From the NCBI GenBank assembly GCA_964035575.1, contig OZ037837.1, positions 1,364,001 through 1,428,000 on the forward strand: 64,000 bases of DNA, given 5' to 3'. This stretch comes from Rhynchopus sp. YZ270_cl-10. Taxonomy: Eukaryota > Euglenozoa > Diplonemea > Diplonemida > Diplonemidae. The position numbers were made by a program, and so were the translations under genes. A model generated the notes under the pieces. That model did no database searches. It was not told where the DNA came from and saw only the letters and a list, made by a program, of their open reading frames with translations. Positions 51,469 to 60,579 of the stretch are shown here, in pieces. Within the stretch, counting starts at the first letter, position 1, and every line of letters begins with the position of its first letter.

Positions 51469-52572
51469 ATGGATGTGACCTTTGTGCTGGAAGAGTCAGG
51501 CGTGACTGCTACAGTGGAGGTGCCGTGCGAGGCGGACGCTGCAGCGGCAAAGGAGGTTGCGTGCACGGCGCTTGCTGTCTCGCCTGCGTCTGTCGAGATG
51601 CGCATCGGCACTGAGGTGGTGGAGGGGACGTGCCGTCTGCAGGACACTGCGTTTGATTCAGGGGTGCAGGTTGTCCTTGCTCGCTGCTTTGCCGACATCA
51701 AGTGTCCTGCTGCTAGCAAGCAGGAGAGGACAATGTCTAGTTTGACGCTGTCACCTTGTGGAGCACTCTGCCTCTTTCGACAGGAGAATGCCTATTTCGC
51801 CGGCCTCGATACAGAAACCTTCATCCCTGCCTTCAGGTTCAAAGTAGACTTTCCGGTGTGCGGTGCGTCTGCCATCTCACGGTGCAAGACACGCTGCTAC
51901 CTGCCGTGCTGGAAAGGTATGCACGAGGTTGCACTTCCGGGTGGGGAAGTGCTCCGCAAAGTCGAAGGACCCTCGTATTGCGGTACCTCGAAGTCAGTGT
52001 TGGCGTGTGGCAGTGTTGTTGTCTCCCAAGGCAAAGACGGTGCCTCTGTGTACGACGAAGAACTGACGTTGCTCCGCACTCTCTCGCACGAAGGGTGCAT
52101 GGAAGTGGCTGTGTCGCACTGTGGTGGGTGGGTCATCACCTCCTCCTACATCGATCAGAAGGCACGTCTGTGGGATGTGAGCACAGGTGAAGCTGTGGCA
52201 TGTGCACCCACGTATAGAACGAACAAAGTGTCGCTTTCACGGTCTGCCTCTGTCTTTGCTGTGTTGGGCGATGACGAAGTGAAGCTCTACGACTGGAGTG
52301 GTGCGGCTCTTGGCAGATTCGTTAAAGCGGGTCATATATTTGCTGGTCTGCAGTTCACTCCCTCCGGGAAGTATCTCGTAGTACGGTTGCTGGATACGGG
52401 TGCTGAAGAATATTTACTGCACCAGTATGATGTGGCGACCATGTCCTGTGTACGTGAGATACCGGACTACTACGACTGCGGTCAGTTTGCGATATCGCCG
52501 TGTTCACGTGTGGTAGTATTTACGAACTCGGGACGAGACACTATTGTGACGAAACATCTGTACCCCTACTGA
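51469..52572 (+). CDS. Ubiquitin-like/beta-propeller protein, family A copy 7
   Basis: Intronless, 367 residues. Ubiquitin-like N-terminus (variant TEVVEG). The propeller start SKQERTMSSLTLSPCGALCLF and the C-terminal segment VREIPDYYDCGQFAISPC are shared with copy 9. It ends RDTIVTKHLYPY. Type II 5' flank nearly identical to that of copy 6, but alpha 3' flank. No enzyme motif. Role as for copy 1. Confidence 0.87.
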   Translation: MDVTFVLEESGVTATVEVPCEADAAAAKEVACTALAVSPASVEMRIGTEVVEGTCRLQDTAFDSGVQVVLARCFADIKCPAASKQERTMSSLTLSPCGALCLFRQENAYFAGLDTETFIPAFRFKVDFPVCGASAISRCKTRCYLPCWKGMHEVALPGGEVLRKVEGPSYCGTSKSVLACGSVVVSQGKDGASVYDEELTLLRTLSHEGCMEVAVSHCGGWVITSSYIDQKARLWDVSTGEAVACAPTYRTNKVSLSRSASVFAVLGDDEVKLYDWSGAALGRFVKAGHIFAGLQFTPSGKYLVVRLLDTGAEEYLLHQYDVATMSCVREIPDYYDCGQFAISPCSRVVVFTNSGRDTIVTKHLYPY

Positions 52573-52888
52573 GTGATGTACCGCGTAACACACCCACCCA
52601 GCCACGGAGCACCTGACAGATCAGTTTGTTCTGTTCTTGCGGTTTGTTTTTTTTCTGTGGAAGCGAACAGCAACCTTACTTTCCTCTCCCCGTTTACAGT
52701 CTTTTGATAAACAAGCAAAGAGTAAGAAGTCTCGCGCATTTTCTGTTCTGTTCACGTTTTCGCATCTTTTGCATTTCAACAATGTGAGCACAGTATCCCC
52801 TTCCCATTCTTTGAATGTCATTGACCTGAACACTCGAGTTGCGAAGTCATACAATACATCACAAACACAACAGACCCTGAAGAAAACA

Positions 52889-53986
52889 ATGGATGTGACC
52901 TTTGTGCTGGAAGAGTCAGGCGTGACTGCGACAGTGGAGGTGCCGTGCGAGGCGGACGCTGCAGCGGCAAAGGAGGTTGCGTGCACGGCGCTTGCTGTCT
53001 CGCCTGCGTCTGTCGAGATGCGCATCGGCACGCAGGTGCTGGAGGGTACGTGCCGTTTGCAGGACACTGCGTTTGATTCAGGGGTGCAGGTTGTGCTTGC
53101 TCGCTGCTTTGCCGACATCAGGTGTCCTGCTGAGTACAGTGTAGAGGTGCCTCCTGGTAGGCAGGGCATGAGTACATATGACTTTTCGCTGACACCTTGT
53201 GGAGCACTCTGCCTCTTTACACAGGATGGCTATGTCACCGGCCTCGATACAGAAACCTTCAGCCCTGCCTTCAGGTTCAAAGTAGACTTTCCGGTGTGCG
53301 GTGCACCTGCCATCTCACGGTGCAAGACACGCTGCTACCTGCCGTGCAAGGACGGCCTACACGAGGTTGCGCTTCCGGGTGGGGAGGTGCTCCGCAAAGT
53401 CGAAGGACCCTCGTTCAAAACGTTCGTGTGTGGCGGTGTTGTTGTCTCCCAGGGCAACGACGGCATCTCTGTGTACGACGAAGACCTGACGTTGCTCCGC
53501 TCTCTCTCGCACGAAGGGTGTATGGGAGTGGCTGTGTCGCACTGTGGTGGGTGGGTGATCACCTCCTCCTTCAGCCATCAGAAGGCACGTCTGTGGGATG
53601 TGGACACAGGTGAAGGTGTGGCATGTGTGCCTGCGGATGGGGGTATTGTGTCGCTTTCACGGTGTGCCTCTGTCTTTGCTGTGGAGTGCGATGGCGAAGT
53701 GCACCTCTATGACTGGAGTGGTGCAGCTCTTGGCAGCTTTGAAGAAGAGCAGTATGCAGTCAGTTGGGTGCAGTTCACTCCATGTGGGAAGTACGTCGTT
53801 GTTGCGTTCGGTGATCTATTTAGTGAAGAGTACACTCTGCACCAGTATGATGTGGTGACCATGTCCTGTGTGCGTGTGATACAGGACTGCGGAAGTATAT
53901 TTGTGATATCGCCGTGTTCACGTGTGGTTGTGTTCAAGGCAGCAGGAGGTGACGTCGTTGTGACACAACATCTGTACCCCTACTGA
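52889..53986 (+). CDS. Ubiquitin-like/beta-propeller protein, family A copy 8
   Basis: Intronless, 365 residues. Ubiquitin-like domain standard. The propeller start PPGRQGMSTYDFSLTPCGALC is like copy 1, but the middle and end match copies 5 and 6 (DVDTGEGVACVPADGGIV; IQDCGSIFVISPC). It ends VVTQHLYPY. Type I 5' flank with GTAAG..GAGCACAG putative leader intron, beta 3' flank. The open frame extends 84 codons upstream but the conserved ACAATGG start is preferred. Confidence 0.87.
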   Translation: MDVTFVLEESGVTATVEVPCEADAAAAKEVACTALAVSPASVEMRIGTQVLEGTCRLQDTAFDSGVQVVLARCFADIRCPAEYSVEVPPGRQGMSTYDFSLTPCGALCLFTQDGYVTGLDTETFSPAFRFKVDFPVCGAPAISRCKTRCYLPCKDGLHEVALPGGEVLRKVEGPSFKTFVCGGVVVSQGNDGISVYDEDLTLLRSLSHEGCMGVAVSHCGGWVITSSFSHQKARLWDVDTGEGVACVPADGGIVSLSRCASVFAVECDGEVHLYDWSGAALGSFEEEQYAVSWVQFTPCGKYVVVAFGDLFSEEYTLHQYDVVTMSCVRVIQDCGSIFVISPCSRVVVFKAAGGDVVVTQHLYPY

Positions 53987-54295
53987 GTGTTGCAGTCCAC
54001 CCTGTGTGGGAAGTACCTCCTCGCTGTCGCTGAGTACTGCGGTGTGTTGCTATTGTGCGTTGCATCAGTATTTGCGTTGTACCCTCGACCTACTAGCCTG
54101 TGAGGAAATACATTTCAGATATTTTGAGGAGAACGACCACACCACCCTTTACCCTTCTTTTTCACTTTTCCTTTGTTAAAACCCTCTCCTGTTTGTGGAA
54201 ACTACAGACAACGAAAACATCACAAACACACAAAACAAAACAACCCACACCTCATCTCCTCCCAACAGAGGTGGAACAAGAAGAAGACAAAACAA

Positions 54296-55390
54296 ATGAT
54301 GGATGTGACCTTTGTGCTGGAAGAGTCAGGCTTGACTGCGACAGTGGAGGTGCCGTGCGAGGCGGACGCTGCAGCGGCAAAGGAGGTTGCGTGCACGGCG
54401 CTTGCTGTCTCGCCTGCGTCTGTCGAGATGCGCATCGGCACGCAGGTGCTGGAGGGGACGTGCCGTCTGCAGGACACTGCGTTTGATTCAGGGGTGCAGG
54501 TTGTGCTTGCCCGCTGCTTTGCCGACATCAAGTGTCCTGCTGATAGCAAGCAGGAGGGGAGAGTAAGTGGCGTATCACTGTCACCTTGTGGAGCACTCTG
54601 CATCTTTACACAGCAGGGTGCCTATTACGACGTCCTCGATACAGAAACCTTCAGCCCTGCCTTCAGGTTCAAAGTAAACTTTCCGGTGTACGGTGCACCT
54701 GCCATCTCACGATGCAAGACACGCTGCTACCTGGCGTGCATGGAAGAAGGTATGCACGAGGTTGCACTTCCGGGTGGGGAGGAGCTCCGCAAAGTCGAAG
54801 AACCCTCGTTCAAAGCGTTCGTGTGTGGCAGTGTTGTTGTCTCCCAAGGCAAAGACGGTGTCTCTGTGTACGACGAAGAACTGACGTTGCTCCGCACTCT
54901 CTCGCACGAAGGCTGTAAAGGAGTGGCTGTGTCGCACTGTGGTGGGTGGGTCATCACCTCCTCCCACATCGATCAGAAGGCACGTCTGTGGGATGTGGAC
55001 ACAGGTGAAGGTGTGGCATGTGTGCCTGCGGGTGGGCGGAACTCGGGGTGGCATGCGGCTCTTTCGCGGTCTGCTTCTGTCTTTGCTGTGGAGTGCGATG
55101 ACGAAGTGAAGCTCTACGACTGGAGTGGTGCGGCTCTTGGCACCTTTGAAACGCAGGGGTATCACGTCTGGGGCGTGCAGTTCACTCCCTCCGGGAAGTA
55201 TCTCGTAGTACGGTTGCTGGGTACGGGTCCTGGTTCACTGCACCAGTATGATGTGGTGACCATGTCCTGTGTACGTGAGATACCGGACTACTACGACTGC
55301 GGTCAGTTTGCGATATCGCCGTGTTCACGTGTGGTGGTGTTTGACTCAGGACAAGAGACTATTGTGACGAAACATCTGTACCCCTACTGA
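54296..55390 (+). CDS. Ubiquitin-like/beta-propeller protein, family A copy 9
   Basis: Intronless, 364 residues from the first of two adjacent ATGs (AAATGATGGATGTG); the second, 54299, corresponds to the family start. Ubiquitin-like domain standard with one change (ESGLTATV). Propeller starts SKQEGRVSGVSLSPCGALC. The blade DVDTGEGVACVPAGGRNSGW is unique, and the end VREIPDYYDCGQFAISPC matches copy 7. Type II 5' flank, alpha 3' flank. Last gene of the array; its 3' flank matches that of copy 1 for about 120 bases. Confidence 0.87.
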   Translation: MMDVTFVLEESGLTATVEVPCEADAAAAKEVACTALAVSPASVEMRIGTQVLEGTCRLQDTAFDSGVQVVLARCFADIKCPADSKQEGRVSGVSLSPCGALCIFTQQGAYYDVLDTETFSPAFRFKVNFPVYGAPAISRCKTRCYLACMEEGMHEVALPGGEELRKVEEPSFKAFVCGSVVVSQGKDGVSVYDEELTLLRTLSHEGCKGVAVSHCGGWVITSSHIDQKARLWDVDTGEGVACVPAGGRNSGWHAALSRSASVFAVECDDEVKLYDWSGAALGTFETQGYHVWGVQFTPSGKYLVVRLLGTGPGSLHQYDVVTMSCVREIPDYYDCGQFAISPCSRVVVFDSGQETIVTKHLYPY

Positions 55391-55779
55391 GTGATGTTGT
55401 GCGAGAGGTTGTGTTTGTGCAGCTTCTCGCAGGCAGTCCACCCCAGAAGCACCTCCTCGCTGTCGCTGAGCAGTTGCATCAGTGTTCGTTTCGCTGTCCC
55501 CTGAATGTATCGCAGCACTCTGCCTCGCTACTACTTTCATGTAAGAAGGGGATTGGTCTGGAGGGTGCTTTCCACATAGCTGCTCTTGGGTCTACGTGAG
55601 TCTTGAGATTTTTTGTTTATTCCTGTGAAAAAGAAAACCGACGCAGGAGTCTTTTATTGGAAACTGTTTTCTTCTCCGCTAACACACAAAAACACTTGAC
55701 AGGAAAAAAATTTTTCACACAAACGTCTTTTTCTGTCTACTCTCTGTTTTTTGTTCATCTTTTTTCAATCAAAATTTTG

Positions 55780-55893
55780 TGTGATCTGGGGTGAGGAAGC
55801 GTTCCAACTTTTCAACCTCTTCCCCAATTTACCTTTCACGCCTTTTTTACCCTCCCCCGTTTTAGAATCAACAGAGAGTGTACGTTAAGATTT
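55780..55893 (+). repeat. Dispersed repeat R4, copy a
   Basis: GTGATCTGGGGTGAGGAAGC through GAGTGTACGTTAAGATTTT. It is matched over ~114 bp with virtually no differences at 62453-62566. Older relatives occur at 8031-8130 and 40855-40945. Confidence 0.9.
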
Positions 55894-55973
55894 TTTGTTG
55901 TTTTTGCTTTTTACCTCGTAGCGCTTTTCGTGCATTGTTTGTTTTTTGTTGTGTGTTAAGTCACATCGTGGTA

Positions 55974-56188
55974 GTAGTGCGACTCGGGTCGACTACGGGA
56001 GTTGGGCAGTGTGCAGGAGCGATCCGACACGCAACTCTTGATGTGCCTCATCGGTAGTAGTGCAACTGTGGTTCGACTACGCGAGATGATGATGGCAGTG
56101 GGCCTCGTGCTTGACACTCCATTCTCGCCGATGTGTACCTGCCTCCTTAAAAGCCAAAGGGGGTGTAGTGCGTCACGGGTACGACTAC
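55974..56188 (+). ncRNA. Three related hairpins with compensatory changes
   Basis: 55974-55996, 56057-56080 and 56165-56188 share GTAGTGC...CGACTAC. Outer stem GTAGT/ACTAC is constant. The inner stem changes in a paired way: CGAC with GTCG, CAAC with GTT(C)G, CGT with ACG. Paired substitutions suggest that the RNA (or DNA) fold is what is kept. Spacing is about 83 and 108 bp. No known RNA family recognised. Confidence 0.45.
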
Positions 56189-56672
56189 AATAGGTTGTGG
56201 AAATCTGCAGAGTAGGGTTTACTATCTGGCAGGCAACCTTACGGTGGCATACTTTAGCTGTATGTCAAGCAATCTTCAGTTTCTTTTTCTTCTTTGTTGC
56301 ATGGGTCTGTTTTTTCATTAAAAAAGCTGCAACGGGAGCAATCTGGTTCAGGTCAATGTTTTATATCATCTAACTTTTGTTTCTACCCATGTGACCCCGG
56401 AGTGTCTTTTAACTCGTGTGTTATGTCGCCAGTGCGTGTGCGGGCAGCTGACGCGCAATTTTTTCTGTTAGGACCGGGCGCATGGGTTAGCGTATTATTG
56501 TCATGCTTTTAGCTTTGTATATTTTCCTGCGCGCTGTTTTTGCCGCCAATGTGTGGGTCAACTGCGAGAAGTTGTTGATTATGTGCGGGCACAGCCGACA
56601 CTCAACTTTGTTAGGACTGCGCGCAGGGTTTTTTAGCGTATTATTGTCTCGCTCGTAGCGTTATATATAGCG

Positions 56673-58570
56673 ATATATCAGCCAAAATCTGCTTAGCCGT
56701 ATACTTCTGGGCCTCGTTCACTTAATAAACCACAGATGCAAATTTTTGAGCCTACGACCCCGCATTTAACTCATTTCGATCCCCTGATTTCAATCCCAAA
56801 ATAATTTCAAAAAAATAAAAAAAAAATTATTTTCTGAAATGACGTCGGCAGTTTTTTCACTTTTGCTCTCCGCCGCCTCAGGTGAGAACTTATTTTCCAA
56901 ACACCCCGAAAATGGGCGTATATGGATTTCCGAGCCCCCCGCGTTTCATAGAAAAAAAAATCGACCATTTTAGGGGTGGCATCAAAACAAAAAACGCGGA
57001 CAATGTCCGCGTTTTTGGGGGGGGAGGGGGGGGGGTCTGAAATTCCAGAAAACGCGGACATTTTGGGGGGTTTTTTTCCTCGAAAATTTTTTTCTTCACT
57101 GGGGTCGTACACGATTTTGACCAAAATTTATAAAAACTCGTCCATTTCGGCAAATTGACCCCACCACAGAACCGGCGGATTCAGGAAATGCAAATGTCGG
57201 TGTTTTCGGGCAAAATAAAAAATACAAGATGCCCGCGTTTTTTTGCAAAATGTACACGAATGGGGGGCCCTTAAACCCCTGCTACCATGTGCTTCTACAG
57301 GCAAACACTTGGACCCCTTTACCTTACACTATAATACACTGACGGGTTTTGACCAAAATCAAGAACTTGTCCATTTTGGCAAATTGACCCCACCACAGAA
57401 CGGACGGATTCCGGAAATGCAAATGCCGGTGTTTTTGCACATTTTCATGGTTTCAGCATCAGAGAGAGAAAATCTGGGTTGTGGGATTTACCTTGGCCCC
57501 TTTACCTTACACTCATTTTGACCAAAACCAAGAACTTGGCCATTTCGGCAAATTGACCCCACCACAGCGCGGACAGATCCCGGAAATGCCAATCGCGGCA
57601 TGTTTTGGGGCTGAAAAATTTTCACCTGAAAATTTTTTTCAGCAGCATTTTTTGGCCGAAAATGGGCCCCACGTATTAGTGACCGGGCTCATATTTTCAA
57701 AAATTTAAGTGGTCAAAAAATTGTCCAATTTTCGAGATTGACCCCACCACTTTCTGGACGGATTCCGGAAATGCCAAAAAACTGTGTTTTGGGTCACGAA
57801 TTTGCACCCCGTCACCCAAAAACCAGCAAAAAATAGGGGGAAAAAAAACAAAAAATGTCCGCGTTTTGGGGGGGGGGGGAGGGGGGGGTCTGAAATTCCC
57901 CAAAAACGCGGACATTGTCCGCGTTTTTTGTTTTGATGCCACCCCTTAGTGGAGTAGAAGTCAAAAAAAAGTGGCTCCAATGCTTTGTGCATGTAATACA
58001 GGGGATTTTCAGTGCAGAAAGAGTGGTCGGCTCCACCAAAAGTTGCGTACCGTGGAGTGTGTTTCCAGTTGACAAAAATGGTCGCAATTGAAAGATTTGT
58101 CAAAAATAAATCCAAAGAAAAAAAAATCGACAACTTTTGACAAAAAAAATCTAATTTAGAGACATCACTGTGTTGGACTCAAAGAGGCGATTTCCTCACC
58201 GTACAAAGTACACTGTATAGTACCCAGTACATAGTACCCATTCTCCCGCCGCCCACTCGCTCGCCCCAGATGCATATTTTTGACCGTCCGACCCCGGAAT
58301 TGAACGTTTTCGCACCCTATCTTTCCAAGAATATTTTTTTTCAGAATGTGCCCGGGCCATAAAATCGATAAAATCCACCTGTCCACGGTCAAGTACGTTT
58401 GAGAGGCCGGGGGTGTAATATTTTCACCCGAAAAGGCGCGTATATGAATTTCCGGATCGATCTGAAAAAATTCCGGGGTCGCAACATTTTTTTGGCGGAT
58501 TATTTATCACTTTAAAGTGGCTCCAAAAACAGGCCTTTATATACGGCTAAGCAGATTTTGGCTGATATAT
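56673..58570. mobile_element. 1.9-kb non-autonomous element with perfect 31-bp TIRs
   Basis: 56673-56703 and 58540-58570 are perfect inverted copies (ATATATCAGCC..AGCCGTATA). Inside, a second inverted pair (56971-57011 and 57905-57948; GGTGGCATCAAAACAAA next to CGCGGACAATGTCCGCG) brackets four direct ~85-bp units. No transposase frame is present. I see no convincing target duplication, so the superfamily is open. Interior units also occur at 46.4-46.6 kb. Confidence 0.75.
57120..57790 (+). repeat. Four direct ~85-bp units inside the TIR element
   Basis: Units at about 57120-57200, 57350-57435, 57520-57606 and 57699-57790 share AACTTGTCCATTTTGGCAAA, TTGACCCCACCACAG, CGGATTCCGGAAATGC. Spacing is about 170-230 bp with AT-rich filler. 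Weaker copies at 46385-46460 and 46565-46640. Confidence 0.85.
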
Positions 58571-59235
58571 GTTTTGGCGTTCTAAGGGTTAAAAAAATAC
58601 CCAGTTATGCAGCGTTTTCAGGCTCGGTTATCGTGCTAAATCGTGTGTCATCGTGCGTCATCGTGTGTTATCGTGCGTCATCGCTCTGGTGCATTTTTTA
58701 AGGGGGCAATTGGGGGGTTTCGCAGCCAATCACCCTGCACCTTTCTCAGCTTGTCTCGTCGATGACGCACGACGACAACACGACAGACTTCAACCATGAC
58801 GATCCTATTTTCCGGGGTTTTTCGGCTGGGGACCGGTTTTTTCCCCGCCCTTTTCGCGTCTTTTTTGTGTGACTTGTATGCCCTTTTTCCGGTAACCCTC
58901 TCACGGAGACGAGAGGGAGGTCGATGTCGCCATACGTCGGGGCGCCACGGTCTCACCACACAAAGTATTATTTTCGGGCTCCTCTGAGCCGCTGTGGACA
59001 CCAAACGCAGTGGAGAAGGCGGGGAAAAAATCGAGTTCGCCCGAATCTGGGGACGGGGACGCATTTAGAGAAAGGCATGTGAACACGATTTCACTTTATT
59101 TTAATCAGTGGTTGTTTCACGGGGTTGCACCACTAGGGCTGGGAGGGGGATGGTGGAATCCGTGCGCACATGTTGGAGGAAAAGTTACTTGTGTCTCTTT
59201 GTATCAAAGTTTAGTGTTGCATTGAAGCATCCACA
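58571..59235. other. Spacer
   Basis: 58625-58690 has short direct repeats of ATCGTG(C/T)(G/A)TC, recurring at 59795-59835. A minus-strand frame of 128 codons (58678-59064) is Arg/Pro-rich and resembles nothing I know; I do not call it a gene. Confidence 0.5.
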
Positions 59236-59340
59236 CCATAGTACCATAGTACCATAGTACCATAGTACCATAGTACCATAGTACCATAGTACCATAGTAC
59301 CATAGTACCATAGTACCATAGTACCATAGTACCATAGTAC
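59236..59340. repeat. Octanucleotide satellite (CCATAGTA)n, ~13 copies
   Basis: Perfect 8-bp repeat with GTAC at each junction. 253 bp from the heptamer array at 59593. Confidence 0.97.
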
Positions 59341-59592
59341 ATGACAAGGTCGTTGTGTATGAAGTGTGGGACATAAAAACGTCTACGTGGGGACGGTACG
59401 TGGCCAATAGCTCACCTGTCACATCAGCAGCGATGCGACGTACGATTCTGTAACGAAGGAGCACTTTGATTGCGTGATTACGCTGGCCAGCAACAGGCGG
59501 ACGCAGGACAGGATCCGAGCGTTCTGCTTGCAGGACAAAGAGCTGCGCGAGGAGTTCGACACAGCGCCAACGTAGGGCGTTGACCTCTTCCT
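59341..59592 (-). other. Coding-like island between two satellites
   Basis: On the minus strand one frame reads protein-like text without interruption: EEVNALRWRCVELLAQLFVL, PVAGQRNHAIKVLLRYRIV, ADVTGELLATYRPHVDVF. Composition differs from the spacers (GC-rich, few homopolymers). I do not recognise the family and there is no start or stop of its own. It is possibly a gene remnant split by satellite expansion. Confidence 0.35.
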
Positions 59593-59759
59593 TACACAGT
59601 ACACAGTACACAGTACACAGTACACAGTACACAGTACACAGTACACAGTACACAGTACACAGTACACAGTACACAGTACACAGTACACAGTACACAGTAC
59701 ACAGTACACAGTACACAGTACACAGTACACAGTACACAGTACACAGTACACAGTACACA
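59593..59759. repeat. Heptanucleotide satellite (ACAGTAC)n, ~24 copies
   Basis: Perfect 7-bp array. It is the reverse complement of the unit at 43471-44040. Confidence 0.97.
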
Positions 59760-60579
59760 AACCACCACTAAAAAAACAAAAAAAGTGAAATCGTGTTGTC
59801 ATCGTGCGTCATCGTGCACAATCATGTGTCATCGCCCCCTACCCCGTAGCCCAGGAAACGCTGCACAGTTTGGACAAAAACTCAGGACCAAGTGTAAAAA
59901 AAGAGAGAGTTTTTGAAGTAAGGAAAGAAAACCTCCCTTTCTATTGTGCACTCACCTCATTTCTGCACTTCAGGCTAAGGGCTTTTTCCTTTTTGGCATC
60001 CATTTCTGGACGTTTTTGGGGGTAGAAATAGCGTATTACGTGGGTAGCGCACCAACTAAAACAAAAGATGAACGGGGTTTTTACTACTTCTTTAGAGTTT
60101 GCACCCCTCTTATCTGTGACAGAAAATGTACGTACTATCTACGTATTATCACCTGCGCCGGCTTGGGTACGTCCATCTCACAAGCTTTCTTTGGTATAGT
60201 GTGGTAGTGGTGTTCAATATTTCAATGTGGGACGTTTTGCGACGGCAGTCACGTGGGCTAGTCACAGCTTGGTCGGGGCCAATTAGGAGCCAAATGCCCT
60301 TATCACCTCACCATCCACTGTGTTTAGAGGAGCTCTGTGCATTTGCTCACATCACACAGCATTGCCTAATGTATTAGCGCTTGCGCGGCAAGATGCGTAT
60401 TCGCCTCTGCTAGAACTGCTTCAGCATGCCTACGCCTGCTTGGACTCTCTCCCGTTTTTTCTCTTTGTCCTTGCAAAGAAAGAAGCGCCCTGTCTTGACC
60501 TTCAGGACAACACAACATCTCTGTCAGCTCCCATCCCACCCCCTTTGGTTCATCCAAGCTCACAGCGATACACAACACA
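59760..60579. other. 5' flank of divergent family A gene
   Basis: 60037-60110 is a dispersed repeat also at 8217-8290. The last ~150 bases are C/T-rich and lead to CACAACACAATGG. No other gene is seen. Confidence 0.55.

Larger units (their letters stand above)
55391..56672. other. Spacer: shared flanks, hairpin triplet and direct repeats
   Basis: 55391-55510 is the family A alpha 3' flank. 55630-55790 repeats 6715-6860. 55780-55893 is repeated almost exactly at 62453-62566. Three related hairpins lie at 55974-56188 (separate entry). 56453-56523 and 56597-56668 are related (TGTTAGGAC.G, GTTAGCGTATTATTGTC). No protein gene seen. Confidence 0.65.

Noticed and set aside
55974-56188. tRNA genes, suggested by GTTCGACTAC-like words
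   Set aside because: No cloverleaf, acceptor stem or A box; they are simple hairpins.
58678-59064. 128-codon minus-strand frame
   Set aside because: Arg/Pro-rich with no family resemblance, start context or neighbour support.
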